Assembly: GCA_030849075.1 (NCBI GenBank)
Contig: JASAOO010003529.1
Location: 1-64,000, forward strand
Direction of reading: 5' to 3'
Length of the DNA: 64,000 bases
DNA from: Zelonia costaricensis
Taxonomy: Eukaryota > Euglenozoa > Kinetoplastea > Trypanosomatida > Trypanosomatidae
Shown here: positions 1-10,976 of the stretch, one piece after another
Position numbering within the stretch: the first letter of the stretch is position 1
Layout: each line of letters starts with the position of its first letter
Notes under the pieces: model-generated
Seen by the model: the letters and a program-made list of their open reading frames with translations, nothing else
Databases searched by the model: none
Told to the model about the DNA's origin: nothing
Translations under genes and position numbers: made by a program

Positions 1-3000
1 CGTCTTGGACAGATTTCTCGCCTCGCGTTTCTTCTTCGTTTTCCCGACAAAGCCCACCTTCTTTTTTCCCCTCCTCTGCTGCCCCTTTTTTTTTTCTTCT
101 GCGTGCAACACTCTGCTTGTGCTGTCACGTTTCGCATCGGTCGCTGTTTTTTCTCCACTTCTCTTCTCCGTGCGAGGTCTCTTCTTTTTTCCCCCGTTTC
201 GCGTTTGCTTGTGCTTCTCTGCTTCCGTGCCTCGTGGAGACAGCGGTTCTCCCTCTTCGCAAGTGCTGTCCCACGTCCTTCCCCCCCTCGCCTGTTGTGG
301 TGACTCACCGCACCTCCCTCTCTTCCTTCCCCGCTCTTTGCTGCTTCCTTCTTGCCCGTCGTCTCGCACTCTCTTTTCTCCCTGACACCGCGGCCGAGTC
401 GGAACTACAGCCCCCCCTCCCCCCCCACACCACCCCACAACAGCTTACATTTCTTCATTATTTTCTCTCTGCTTGGTTTGTTCAACCCACTTTTCGATTC
501 TCACTTCCCGGCCCACCCCCCCCCTCTCCAAGGTGTGGTTCTGTTTTCTTCGCCTCCTCTTTCCTCCTCTCTCGTGGTCTTCTACGTCGTGCCCTTCTAC
601 GTCGTGCCTCTCACTTGCCCAGGTGTGCCCCCCCTCCCTCTCTCTTTCTCTCTGCTCTTTCTCCTTTTTAGTTTTCCCACCCTTTCATCTTCTCTCTCCA
701 CCTCACCACCGGCGCTACTCTCCGCCTTCTCGCTCTCCTTTTTTTTTTTTCTGTTTCTGCGCGTGTGGTGAGGCACCCTCTCTTGCTCGCACGCTCCGGA
801 GCAGTCGTCCCATATCCACCACCTGACGTGCTCCCCTCCCCACACATCTCGCTTTCACGTCGCCACTGCACGACAAGAAGAGAACAAAAAAGGACCAGCG
901 AGCGCAGCTGAGATCGCCACGAGTGCATTGCAGCAGCAGTAGCGTCCGAACGAACAGAGCGTCTTTGCCCCCTCGAGTATACACCTCTGCCCTCCTTTCC
1001 TTCTCTGTCTCGCTCGACGACACACGGTTACAAGAAAGAGACGCCGTTCCTCAGCTGCTTTGCCTTTTTTTCTTGCGCTGAAGAATCGAAGTGACAGCAG
1101 AGCGACTGCTTGCGCGCCCTGCCGCTTTTTCTTTTCTCTTTCAGCACACGTTTTTTTTCTTTGTTCGGGCGCCGCCGTTCACTCATACACCACGCCCCCT
1201 TCCACACACGCGCTCACAATCCTCAACATTCCACATACGCGGCGCGCTTTCCCCTTCCTTCCGTTCTTGAGCCCCGCTCGTGCTCCACCCTCTCTTTCCA
1301 GACCACCCGTCAACACCCAGGGACACGTGAGTAACGCACGAGCTTGCTGCTTCATTGAGAGTTGGCATCGCTCTTCACACACACACACATACACACACTC
1401 ACACACACACAAGTCGAACAAAGGAGGAAAGCGAACGGAAAAAACCAAAGTAGAATCAGAAACCGACATCTTCAGAGGGCTACTTCTTGCAATTCGAGCA
1501 GACGTTGACGTTGCGTGTCTTCGTCTTAGCCATTGCCCTGGATCTTTGTTTTTTCGTGTTCACCTCTTTTCTTTTTCTTCCCGTTGCTTTCCTGTCTCTC
1601 TGTCTCTGTCCTTTCCCATAGCTACTCACTGTACACCCCGCCGGCTTCTCTTGGACGAGCTTCCGCACGGCGCCCCCCCCTCTCTCTCTCTCTCTCACCG
1701 CCACTGCACGGCGCTTCTCTGTGCTTCAACGACTCTCTTCTTTCCCCACTCCTACGCTGCTTCTTTCCTTCTTGTTGCTTCTCTTTTTCCTATAACACTT
1801 GCGTCCCTCCCCCTTCTCCTGGCTTCTGTCTTGTCGCTCTTCCCTCTCCTCTCTAGGCTCTCCACCCGTCTTACCTTGCCACCTCGCTTTTGTGTAGCGT
1901 GTGCGTTTGTGTTTGTATCTGTGTGTCTGATCTATCCTCTTCGTTCTGCTTCCCCTTTTCTTTCCGTGCGCGTCTCCGTTCCGTCTTTTTCTGTGATTTC
2001 CTTTGTTTACAAGTCTCCTCCTGGCTGTTGCCTGACGTGGTGAGTGAGTGTGTGTGTGTGTACGTGCGTGCGTGTGCTTCCGTGACGAAGTGTATCTTTC
2101 CTCTCTCTTCTCTCTTCCATTTCGCCATCGGTGTGTTGGGCGATTACACACGCACACACACGTGCCGCCTTCCGTGTCCTTCGTCCACCTTCGCAATTGT
2201 CAAGCACTCTTTCGCGTGCAGTCCTTCCCTTCGCGTTCCCCTCTCTTCGTTGTTTGCTTTGTTTCTACCGTGCGACGTCTTTTCTTTCCACCCCCCGCTT
2301 CTCTCCATTCACGCCACCTCCCCCCCCCTTTTGGGCTGGCTACTTCTCCCTCTTGTCAGCTCACTTTTCGTACCTGCGACCCTTTCGCTTCATCCTCGTC
2401 GTCTTCTCCACGACCCCCCCCACCTCACCTCCACCCACCCCCACCTTTTCCCTCTACTCCTTTTCTCTCCCCCTGCTCAGGGTACGCACAACGTTTCCTT
2501 TTTTTGCGTTTCCCGTTTCCACTTGTGATTTCTGTTTTTTCTCTGTTTTTTTTTCTCTTTGCTTTGCGCACACGCACAACAAAACAGCCGAAAAAATCAC
2601 CACAACGCGGCATCTCCCCCCTCGCCTCCTACGCAGAGGCTCACAGGATACGAAGTAAAGCGTGCACCGCCTTTTCATTTGGCAAATAGAGCGGCAAAAA
2701 AAAAAAAACTGAACGCGGCGGCACTACAAGAACTGAAAAACAGAACAACAGCGGCAACAACACACGACTTCGAAGAGTCTCGTCCACACAAGCTAGCACA
2801 CACACCAGCACACACACACAAAAAAAGAAGAGATTGCTGCGCAGATTTACGAAGCTTCACTCTCATCTTGCGTGTGTGCGAGAGGTAAGCGCTCGCCCGA
2901 CCACCGTTTCTTCATTCTCGGTGTCTCGTTGTTTTCTTCTCCTCTGGTTCTCGCCTTGCCTGCTCCCGCTTTCGCCTTCTACTCTCCCCTTTATCGAGTC

Positions 3001-4049
3001 GTGGCTTCTCCTCTCCTTGCTCAACCCCCCTTCACTACGTTGATCCCCCTCTTGGTGTTTTTTTTTTCCGGCTTCGCTTCTCTCTCACTTGCGCTGTCTT
3101 GCTTGCCTTCTTTCGTTTTTTCGCCGGTCTTGACCTCTCTACCTGCCTTCTTCCTCAAGACACCTCTCCCCACTCCTCTTCTCCATCAGCCTTTCGGCAA
3201 ATCGGAGCTCGGACATCCCGTCCCGTTTTCCGTTCCTGCCTCGTATTGGCCCTGCGCCCTTTCTGTCTCGCTGCCACCCCTCCACTTTCCCCTCCCTTTC
3301 TTTCCTCTCTGACCCTTGTAGTGAGCTCTACTACAGTCTTCAGCATATCAAGTGCTTTCACCTCACCGTCGTTCTCCTCTCTTTTTTTTTTTGATTTTCT
3401 CTGCCTGCTCTCTTCACCTCGTGATTGGTTCTTTTCTGCACTTCGCTCGATTGACTTCCACGCCAAGACTCCCCCTTTCTTGACGGTGTCAGTGCTTCTT
3501 CTTTTTGTTTTGGTGCTCTCGTGCGATTTTGGTGCTGCTGCTTCTTTTAACCACCCCTCCCTCCCTCCCCCCGTCTCCGCCCCTCTCCCACGCTTTACGT
3601 GCGTTACTCTTCACTTTCTCTCTACTGTTGAGACTCGGGTGCTACCACCCTCGCCACTGCGTGCCTGTTTCCTTCTTCGCTTTTGTGCTTTTCTTTGCGT
3701 TCCTTTTTTTTTTTTCAAATCGGTGCATTGCGCTCTCTTTATTTCTCGCGCTCTGTTTCCATTCTGTTTCTTTCGTTGTTATAAGACATCTAGCAGCCTC
3801 TCCCCCCCCCGACCCCCCCCCACCCCCCCCCCNTTATCTTTTTCTCTCCCGTTTCCCCCCTCACGCACTCTTTCCCCTTACCTCCCTAGGCGCTCGCCTC
3901 GGTAAGTGACGACCGTTGAGTAGCCGACACCCACCCATCTTCTGCGTCTCCTTTTTGTTTCTTCTTTTTGTGTAGTTACCTTCTTCTTCCTTTCTTCCTT
4001 TCGGCTTCGTCCGCTCACTTCTCTCCTCCTTTACGCCATCGCTGCCGCC
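1..4049. other. Upstream spacer of the kinase gene, pyrimidine-rich
   Basis: About 4 kb with no credible gene. Every open frame here translates into S/P/F/L/C-rich low complexity on the + strand, or K/R/E-rich low complexity on the - strand, as expected from C/T-rich DNA. A CA-rich tract lies near 1376-1411. An A-rich island at about 2575-2886 interrupts the C/T bias. A C-run with one ambiguous base (n at 3833) probably marks an assembly uncertainty. The stretch may hold the 3' end of an upstream transcript plus the 5' leader region of the kinase mRNA. No RNA gene was recognised. Confidence 0.75.
3841..3889 (+). promoter_or_regulatory. Candidate polypyrimidine tract and trans-splice acceptor for the kinase mRNA
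   Basis: A strongly C/T-rich run ends in AG at 3888-3889, about 160 bases before the kinase ATG. A second option is the T-rich run ending in AG at 3974-3975, which would give a leader of about 75 bases. In trypanosomatids the spliced leader is usually joined at the first AG after such a tract. Choosing between them needs transcript data. Confidence 0.35.
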
Positions 4050-6446
4050 ATGAAGTCGTACCGCGCCCCCGCGTCCTTCCAGCAGGGCCGCTACATTCCC
4101 AACAAAGTTCTGGGCACCGGCACGTATGGGCAGGTGATTCGCTGCCTTGACGCCGTGACGGGGCAGGATGTTGCTGTCAAGGTCGCGCAGAGCGACGCGG
4201 CGTACCGCCGCTCCGCCCTGAACGAGATCAGCGCGCTGCTGTGCCTCAAGGACAACCACGACTCAGTAAGCATCCTGGACTCCTTCGAGGACGCCGGCCA
4301 CGTCTGCATCGTGTCAGAGCTGCTCGACCGCAACCTCTTCGAAGTGCTGCGCCACCGCGGCTTCGCCCCGCTCTCCCTGCGCGAGGTGCGCCAGGTGGCC
4401 CTGCATGTGTTGAACGCCTTGGCCGCGCTGCACAACAGCGGCTACATCCACTGCGACATCAAGCCGGAGAACATCATGCTCCGCTGCAACACCCCCGCCA
4501 CCTCGAACGTGACGTCCCCCGTCCTCGGCCCCTTCGGCAGCGACAACTCCAGCAGCGGCTCATCGAACAAGAGCGGCGAGCAGAACAACTACCCCAACGC
4601 CCTGGCTCCCGGACAGGAGATGCACAAGATGGACCCCAACGTCAACGCGCACAACCAGCTGTGGCGCAACTCAAACGCCATCGACACCCTCGTCGGCAAC
4701 CCGCACGGCATCTCCTTCTTTGACGCAGACCTCAACAACGGCTTCTCGCCGCGCAGCAACGCACGCCACGGGGGCTTTCCACCGCAGCAGCATCAGCAGT
4801 ATCAGCAGCTGCAGGGCCACTGCGTCAGCGGCGACGGCAACGGCTCTATGGGCAACGTCAGCATGCGTCAGACGAACAGCCTTGATGCCCTCTTCGGCGC
4901 CTCCTCGGCAACCGCAGTGGCGTACGGCAGCAGCCGCAACGACGCACGGGAGGACTGCAACGAGCGCCGCCCGCGCAACCCTGCGGCGAACCCGTACTGC
5001 CGCACCTGCCTCATCGACTTCGGCGCCGTGCGCCGCTTCAACGAGAACACGTACTACGACGTGCAGTCGCTGTGGTACCGCGCCCCGGAGGTGCTCTGCG
5101 GCCTGCCCTACACGACCGCCATCGACTCGTGGAGCGTCGGCTGCGTGCTTTTCGAGCTCTTCACCGGCAAGCCGTTCTTCCCTGGTGAAAGCCCGCAGCA
5201 GCAGCTCTCCCTCATCGTCCAGCACGTCGGCCACCCGTCGCACGCGGCCATGACGATGGGCTGCCTCACTGCCCAGTTTCAGCTCCCGCTCGCCTACGTC
5301 TCGCCCGAGGCGCGGCGCGAGCACGTGCGGCAGTGGGTCGTCTCGTCGCGCGAGGCGGGACTGCAGCGCTGGCGCAAGCACCAGATGCAGAAGCTGCAGG
5401 AGGCGCACAACGCCACGAACCAGCAGCTGTGGTCGCGCCGTGCTGCCGCCGCCGCTGCCGCCGAGGCCGCCAGCGCCAAGGCAGAGGAGGACCCGCTGCT
5501 GACCTCCACGCCGTACTGCGATGCCGACGTGGACGGCGCCTCCGAGGAGCTTGAGCTGCTCGTCGACCTGATCTGCGACCTGCTCCACCCGGACGAGGCC
5601 CAGCGGCTCAGCTGCACGCAGGCCCTGCGCCACCCCTTCCTCAACACCGCCCCCATGTGCTGCAACGCGACGCCGTGCCCGTACACGGCGACCCCGGCTG
5701 CGAGCTTTCCATGCGCCTCCGCCGCACCGCAGCCCGTGCCCTGCATCATGGCCACCACCGCGACGGGCCATCCCGTCATGGTCACCACGTCGCCGGTCAG
5801 CTTGTCTGTGGGGTGCTCGCCTGTGAGCCCCTTCGTCGTGCACCCCATGCACGCCACCGCCGCCTCCTTCGCCGTTGCCCAAGCCGACCCCATGCTCGGG
5901 GTGGAGATGAAGGTGTCGCCCCTCAGCATGGCTGGCGGGCAGCCGTTCAGCACGCACCCCAACATGGCCGCCACCGCCGTCTACGCCGCGGCACCCGCCG
6001 GGCAGGTGGTGCAGTGCGCCCTCCCCGTCTACTCGCCGGTGGCGCACCGCGTGCCGGCCGCCAATGCGGGCCCGACCTTCCTGCCGCTCGGCATGACGCC
6101 GCAGAGCACCATGAACAGCGCGTACTGCTCGCCGTCTGCGACGTCGTCGTCGCAGCAGCACCCATCGTCTGGCGTCAACATCTCGCCCAACTTCCCGACC
6201 GCCGCGTCGCTGGGGCACCAGCACGTGCCTCTCGGCTACACGCCCAACGCGATGGCAGGCGGCGGCGTTGCGACCGGCGCGACGGGAGTGCAGCCGCTCG
6301 GGGCCCCGTCGTACGTGCTGGCTAACGCGAACGGGATGCCGTGCATGCGCGACTACGGTGCTGACGCGGCGCCAGCGGGCATGTCACCGTACGTGGTCTG
6401 CCACTTCCCGTCCCACCACCCGTGCGCCACTGTCGTATCGCCGTAA
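4050..6446 (+). CDS. DYRK-type (CMGC) serine/threonine protein kinase
   Basis: This 798-residue protein has a complete kinase core. The glycine loop is GTGTYG at 22-27, the ATP-anchoring lysine is K44, the helix-C glutamate is probably E59, the catalytic loop is HCDIKPEN at 134-141 and the metal-binding DFG is at 323-325. The HCD (rather than HRD) form and the QSxxYRAPE segment at 339-347 point to the DYRK family. The activation-loop tyrosine that DYRKs normally autophosphorylate is replaced by D337. About 175 residues (145-320), rich in N, S, G and Q, are inserted between the catalytic loop and DFG. A second, alanine-rich helical insert (about 421-494) precedes subdomain XI (506-531). The last 250 residues are a P/A/H/M/S-rich, probably disordered tail. 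DYRKs act in growth arrest and differentiation signalling; that role here is inference. The ATG context is GCCGCCATG. Confidence 0.9.
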   Translation: MKSYRAPASFQQGRYIPNKVLGTGTYGQVIRCLDAVTGQDVAVKVAQSDAAYRRSALNEISALLCLKDNHDSVSILDSFEDAGHVCIVSELLDRNLFEVLRHRGFAPLSLREVRQVALHVLNALAALHNSGYIHCDIKPENIMLRCNTPATSNVTSPVLGPFGSDNSSSGSSNKSGEQNNYPNALAPGQEMHKMDPNVNAHNQLWRNSNAIDTLVGNPHGISFFDADLNNGFSPRSNARHGGFPPQQHQQYQQLQGHCVSGDGNGSMGNVSMRQTNSLDALFGASSATAVAYGSSRNDAREDCNERRPRNPAANPYCRTCLIDFGAVRRFNENTYYDVQSLWYRAPEVLCGLPYTTAIDSWSVGCVLFELFTGKPFFPGESPQQQLSLIVQHVGHPSHAAMTMGCLTAQFQLPLAYVSPEARREHVRQWVVSSREAGLQRWRKHQMQKLQEAHNATNQQLWSRRAAAAAAAEAASAKAEEDPLLTSTPYCDADVDGASEELELLVDLICDLLHPDEAQRLSCTQALRHPFLNTAPMCCNATPCPYTATPAASFPCASAAPQPVPCIMATTATGHPVMVTTSPVSLSVGCSPVSPFVVHPMHATAASFAVAQADPMLGVEMKVSPLSMAGGQPFSTHPNMAATAVYAAAPAGQVVQCALPVYSPVAHRVPAANAGPTFLPLGMTPQSTMNSAYCSPSATSSSQQHPSSGVNISPNFPTAASLGHQHVPLGYTPNAMAGGGVATGATGVQPLGAPSYVLANANGMPCMRDYGADAAPAGMSPYVVCHFPSHHPCATVVSP

Positions 6447-7277
6447 AAAAAAAGCTGAAAGTGGGCTCGTGCGTGTACATATATATGTGTGTACGTGTTT
6501 CAGCCTGGGTCTCCACGCGCCGCCCTCCACTTTCGCCGCGTGTTTTTTTTCTTGCTTGCCCGGCGACGACTCTTATCCCGGCCCCCCTCCCCCCTCCGCC
6601 TGCGCTTCCAGCATCCTTCCTCCCTTTCTGCCACGAGGCTGACCGTGGTGAGTGCGCATCAAGCACAGACCAGGGTTCTCTGACAGACGACGAGAACTGC
6701 TCCGAGGCGAGAGCGAAAAAAAAAAAGGGAAACAGAAGCCGCAGATGCGCACGGCGCACTGCGCAGTTTTTTCTTTTCTCTCCTTTGTTTTTCTCCATTT
6801 GGTGCCCCCCCTCCCTCTCACTTCGATTTCATTTTTGTGTGCCGCGTGCTTACTTGTTTTTTTCTCCTCGTTCCACATCTCCCGTTCTCCATCTTGTGCG
6901 TTGTGCGTTGACCCCCTCCGCTACCTCTTCTTGTCTTCCCTTTTTTCTCCTTGTGCTTCTTCTCCAGCTGCGACGTGCTCAGCAGCACCGCGGCCAGCAA
7001 GCGCAACCACCACAAGGAAAGCAAAGAGTACAACAACACAAACAAAAAAAAACGAAAGTGAATCTAACTAAACGCGACGGCGAAGCAGACGCGGGTGAGT
7101 GCATGCGAGGATGCCGATGTCTCAAGCGCAGTTGCTCTGCTTGGAGCATCTTCTCCTCCATCCTTCCCTCCTCTCGCTGGTTTTCCTCCCCTCCTTTCAC
7201 CCGCCGATACCAAACAAAACAGAGGAGCGCCCACTGAGCGACGCAAGAGAGAAGACACGAACGGAGATGGTCTGAGT

Positions 7278-7281
<4 letters not shown>

Positions 7282-7313
<32 letters not shown>
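7282..7313. repeat. (TG)n microsatellite
   Basis: An uninterrupted TG dinucleotide tract of about 32 bases; a second, impure GT tract follows at about 7419-7442. GT on this strand is common throughout the window's spacers. Confidence 0.95.
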
Positions 7314-7314
<1 letters not shown>

Positions 7315-10300
7315 CGCTCTCTCTCCCTCCCTTCCTCTTCTCCACCTTTCGCACGAACCCCGCGCCTGGTCTTTCTGCTTGTCCTTTTCTTTTTCGTCTT
7401 GTGGTTCGACTTTCTTTATGTGTATGTGTGTGTGTGTGTGTGCATGTCTGTGGACACTTGACATCTCTTTCTCTTTCCCTCTCCTATCAAGACTATCTAG
7501 TATTTGTGTGTCTTGGCGTGCTCTCTTTTTCTTTGTTCTCGGCTTTCCTTGTTCCTTGTCACTGTCTCACTCGCTTGCCTGCCCTGTTGTGCCTTTCAAT
7601 TTTTTTCTTCTTCTCGCTCTGTTCGTGGTTTTGCCGTGTTTTCATGCTTTCCCCTCCTTTTTTTCTCTTGCGTCGAACTGGTTCTCCGTTTTCACCTGCG
7701 GGGCTACTCCTCTCTTTGCTTGCCGGTGCATTGATTATGATTTTGCCCTTTCCCGCTCCTCTCCTCCTTCCCCTTTCTTCCCCCTTTCCTTCTCCGCCTC
7801 ACTTCTGACTTTTCCCGTGCGTTTTGCCTTGCGTCGCCTGACCGTCCTCTCACCCTTCTCCGTCTCGCTGCGCCGCCACTCCCGTCTTTTGGTGCGCGTG
7901 AAGTACGAAGCAACCACAACACATACACGGGTACCATCGCCGCATCCGCCTCCTCCTCTTTCCATCGCCTGCATGCACACCATCACGTGCTCGCACCACA
8001 GTGTCTACTCCCTTTTTCTAAAAAGAATTTCTCCGCTGTCGCTTTTCTCGTGCTCTGCGTGTCGTAAGTTATCTCCCCTTTTTTTCTCATGTTTATCTTC
8101 TTTTTTTTCTATTGATGTGCATTTTCCTGTACGATGCGCATGCTGCTCTTGCCGTCGCCTCTGTGTGAGCTCAGCGTGCTCAAGTGCGTTTGTGGTGCTG
8201 ATGTGTGCGTTTGTGTGTGCAGGAACGATCCTTTGCGTGCTAGAAGCGTGCGTCGCGTCCACAGAGGCGCCTCTCTCTCACCGTTTTTTTTTTTTCGCGG
8301 CTCTCTCTGCTTGTCGTGCGTATCGGGTGCATACCATACAGCACTGAACCTTGCCGAGCAGAGGAGCCTGCACGCGAACGCAACACCCCTCCCTTCCCCT
8401 CACTCTACTCCATACATCAGTGCCTTACCCAACACACCGACGTACGCTTTTCACGTTTTCTTGTGTCGCCTCTTGCGAGGTTTGCAGCCCTCACACTTTT
8501 ACCGACTCCCCTCCGTTTCAGCCACATCTTACGCTCTCTCAATGGAAGACGAGGCGCAGCGAAGACACGGCCCAGGAGAAGGAGAGGGCGGCAAAAGCAA
8601 AAGAAAAAAAAGAAAAAAAAAAAGAACTGTGGCGCACGCCACTCGGCTGCGTCAGGAGCAAGGTGCCACATGGGGAGATGACCACTGCGGCATGGCCCGG
8701 TGCTGAGTTTTGAGTGGGTCTCAACAGAGAGGTACAGAAAGCGGAAGAGAAGAGGAACAAACGGCCTTCTTTTTTTTTCTTTCAACTGTTATTATTGGTC
8801 GTTTTGCTTGTCTGTGTGCGCGAGCCGCCGCGCTTTCTCTCCACATCGCCTGTTTTGACTACCAGGTCGGTCTCTCTCTCTTTTGTTTTGCACTCTCACA
8901 CACACGTGTCTTTCCCTTCTCCAGCCTCCTCGTCCACCGTCATGCTTGCCCCGGTAGAACACCCCATCTCCCACTTCGACGCCGCGCCTTCTGCGTGCTT
9001 CCCGCAAAGAACACGCCTCACCCTCCTCTTTTCGCTTGTTTCACTTTCATCTATCTACTACCCCCCCAGTTCTCGCTTTTTGCCTGCTTTCCCCTTGGTT
9101 TCCATTCCCCCCTTTCCCTCCCTTTGCCCCTGCCCTGCAACACCAACCTGCCTTTCTGCGTTGTGTGTGTGTAGGGCATTGACCCCCTCCCTCCCCCACC
9201 CCCATTCACCCCAGCCCAACTTGTCGCACGCTTCGCGTGTGTGAGTGCGTGTGCGCGTTCTTCCACACACCCCGCCTCTCGAGCGCCTTCTCCCCAGTCT
9301 TTCTCTTGTGCCCTTTCCACGCCCTCGGACCGTGAGGGCTGTGATGGCCTCACGCACCTTCTCCGTCGTTTTTCTCTTCTGCCGGTCTCGCCTTTGGCCG
9401 GGTCAAGGCTCCTGCACGGGAGAGGACATTGTGCCCACCCACCAACCCGCTTTCCCATCGCGTTTCCGTTTCTTCCCCCTGTGTCTGCTCTGGTGTGTCC
9501 TCCACCTTCTTTTTTCCCCTTTTCTTGTCCTCTCCGTTCGCTGCTCTTTTTTTTTTTTCTCTTTCCTGGTTTGATGTTGCTCTTCGCGCCCGTGGGTCTT
9601 CTCACGTGTGTTGGCAGTGTTCTCGTTCTCCCCCACCCCTCCCACCACTCCGCTGCCCACCTCTGTCTCCTTGAGCAGCTCGACCGAGAAGCTCGTTCTC
9701 TTCCACCACCTCCACCTTTATCGGCGCTCGAGCTTGTGTCTCAGGTCTGCGTGCGTGCGAGAGTGGAGTACGTGGGTGGGCGACTTCTCTGGTTCTCTTA
9801 CACCTATGACTGCCCACTTTGTCGTTTTCTTGGCACCCTCTCGGGACACAAGCACACACACACACACTACGCTGCCTACCTGGCTGCGTTTCTGTTCCAC
9901 TTTTCCTCGCTTTTGAGTGTCGTGTGTCGACTCGTGTGTGGGCTTGTCTGTTTTTCTTTTTCGTGCGCGCTCTCCTTCGTTTTGCTCCGTGGGGCGCATC
10001 TCCTTTTCTTTTTTCTTCCTTTCTTGTGTTGTTGTTTCGTGCGTGTTTGTGTGTCTGTGCTCTGTGCCGCGCTGCCTCTGCTGCGCTGAACTTGACTTCG
10101 CTGCTTTGCTGCTTTTTTTTTTGTTTCTTAGCACCTCCCCTTTTTTATCAGCGTGTTTGCGTGCCGTCATGTAGGCGTGTGCGCTCGTGTGAAAAAAAAA
10201 AAGCGCTCTCTGCGAGCGTGTCTTGGGCTCAGCGAGGGCTTTCGTGACCCGTTCTTCTCCTCTTGGGCTCTTTTGTTTTGCCCTGCCTCCCGGAGGAGAC

Positions 10301-10441
10301 GCCACGGCGCGTTGATGCGTGGACCTGTCCCTTGTCAGACCCACACGTACACACATGCGCGCGCACTAGAGATGACGATCGACAGAGCACGAAGCCAAAC
10401 GACACTTCGCTTTCCTCATCGTTGTCCTCTTTGTGGTGGTG

Positions 10442-10468
10442 GTGTGTGTGTGTGTGTGTGTGTGTGTG
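10442..10468. repeat. (GT)n microsatellite
   Basis: A perfect GT tract of about 27 bases within the large spacer. Confidence 0.95.
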
Positions 10469-10958
10469 CGGCTGAAATACTCAGGAGCATCGATATCAGA
10501 GGGGCGAGGAAGTGCGTGGACGCGTTGAGCGAGTGGAGAAGCCCACCGATGCTACTCCAGGAGTAGAAATTGGAGCAAGTGAAAGAACAAAGCACGCTTT
10601 CCGATTGAGCGCTGCTGCTCCCCTCCTCCTTTTTTCTTTCGTTCCCGCGACATGCCAGTGACAAATCTGGCTTGCTGGCTTTTCCGTTCTTTCTCCGCCT
10701 CTCCCTTTTCTCAAGGTGTCTACGCTTCTTCCCCACTCCCATGTTGACCGCACGCACACCGCAGCGCACAGAGCAGAACAGAGGGCCGTCACAAGCCCCC
10801 TCTTCCCCCTCTCTCTGCCCTCCCCCCTCCGCACACACACACACACACGCACACATATACTCCACTCATTTAATTATATACATATACGCCCCTTTCACTT
10901 CTTCTTTTCCCTTTTTTTTGGTGTTGCTCTCGTCTTTTCTCTCCTTCACGTTTTTTGG

Positions 10959-10976
10959 ATATATATATATATATAT
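10959..10976. repeat. (AT)n microsatellite
   Basis: Nine AT units. This is the only clear AT dinucleotide run in a window otherwise dominated by CA/GT tracts. Confidence 0.95.

Noticed and set aside
3885..3910. GGTAAGT donor-like sequence after the acceptor upstream of the kinase
   Set aside because: It would leave a 12-base exon, and cis-introns are almost absent in trypanosomatids. Most likely chance.
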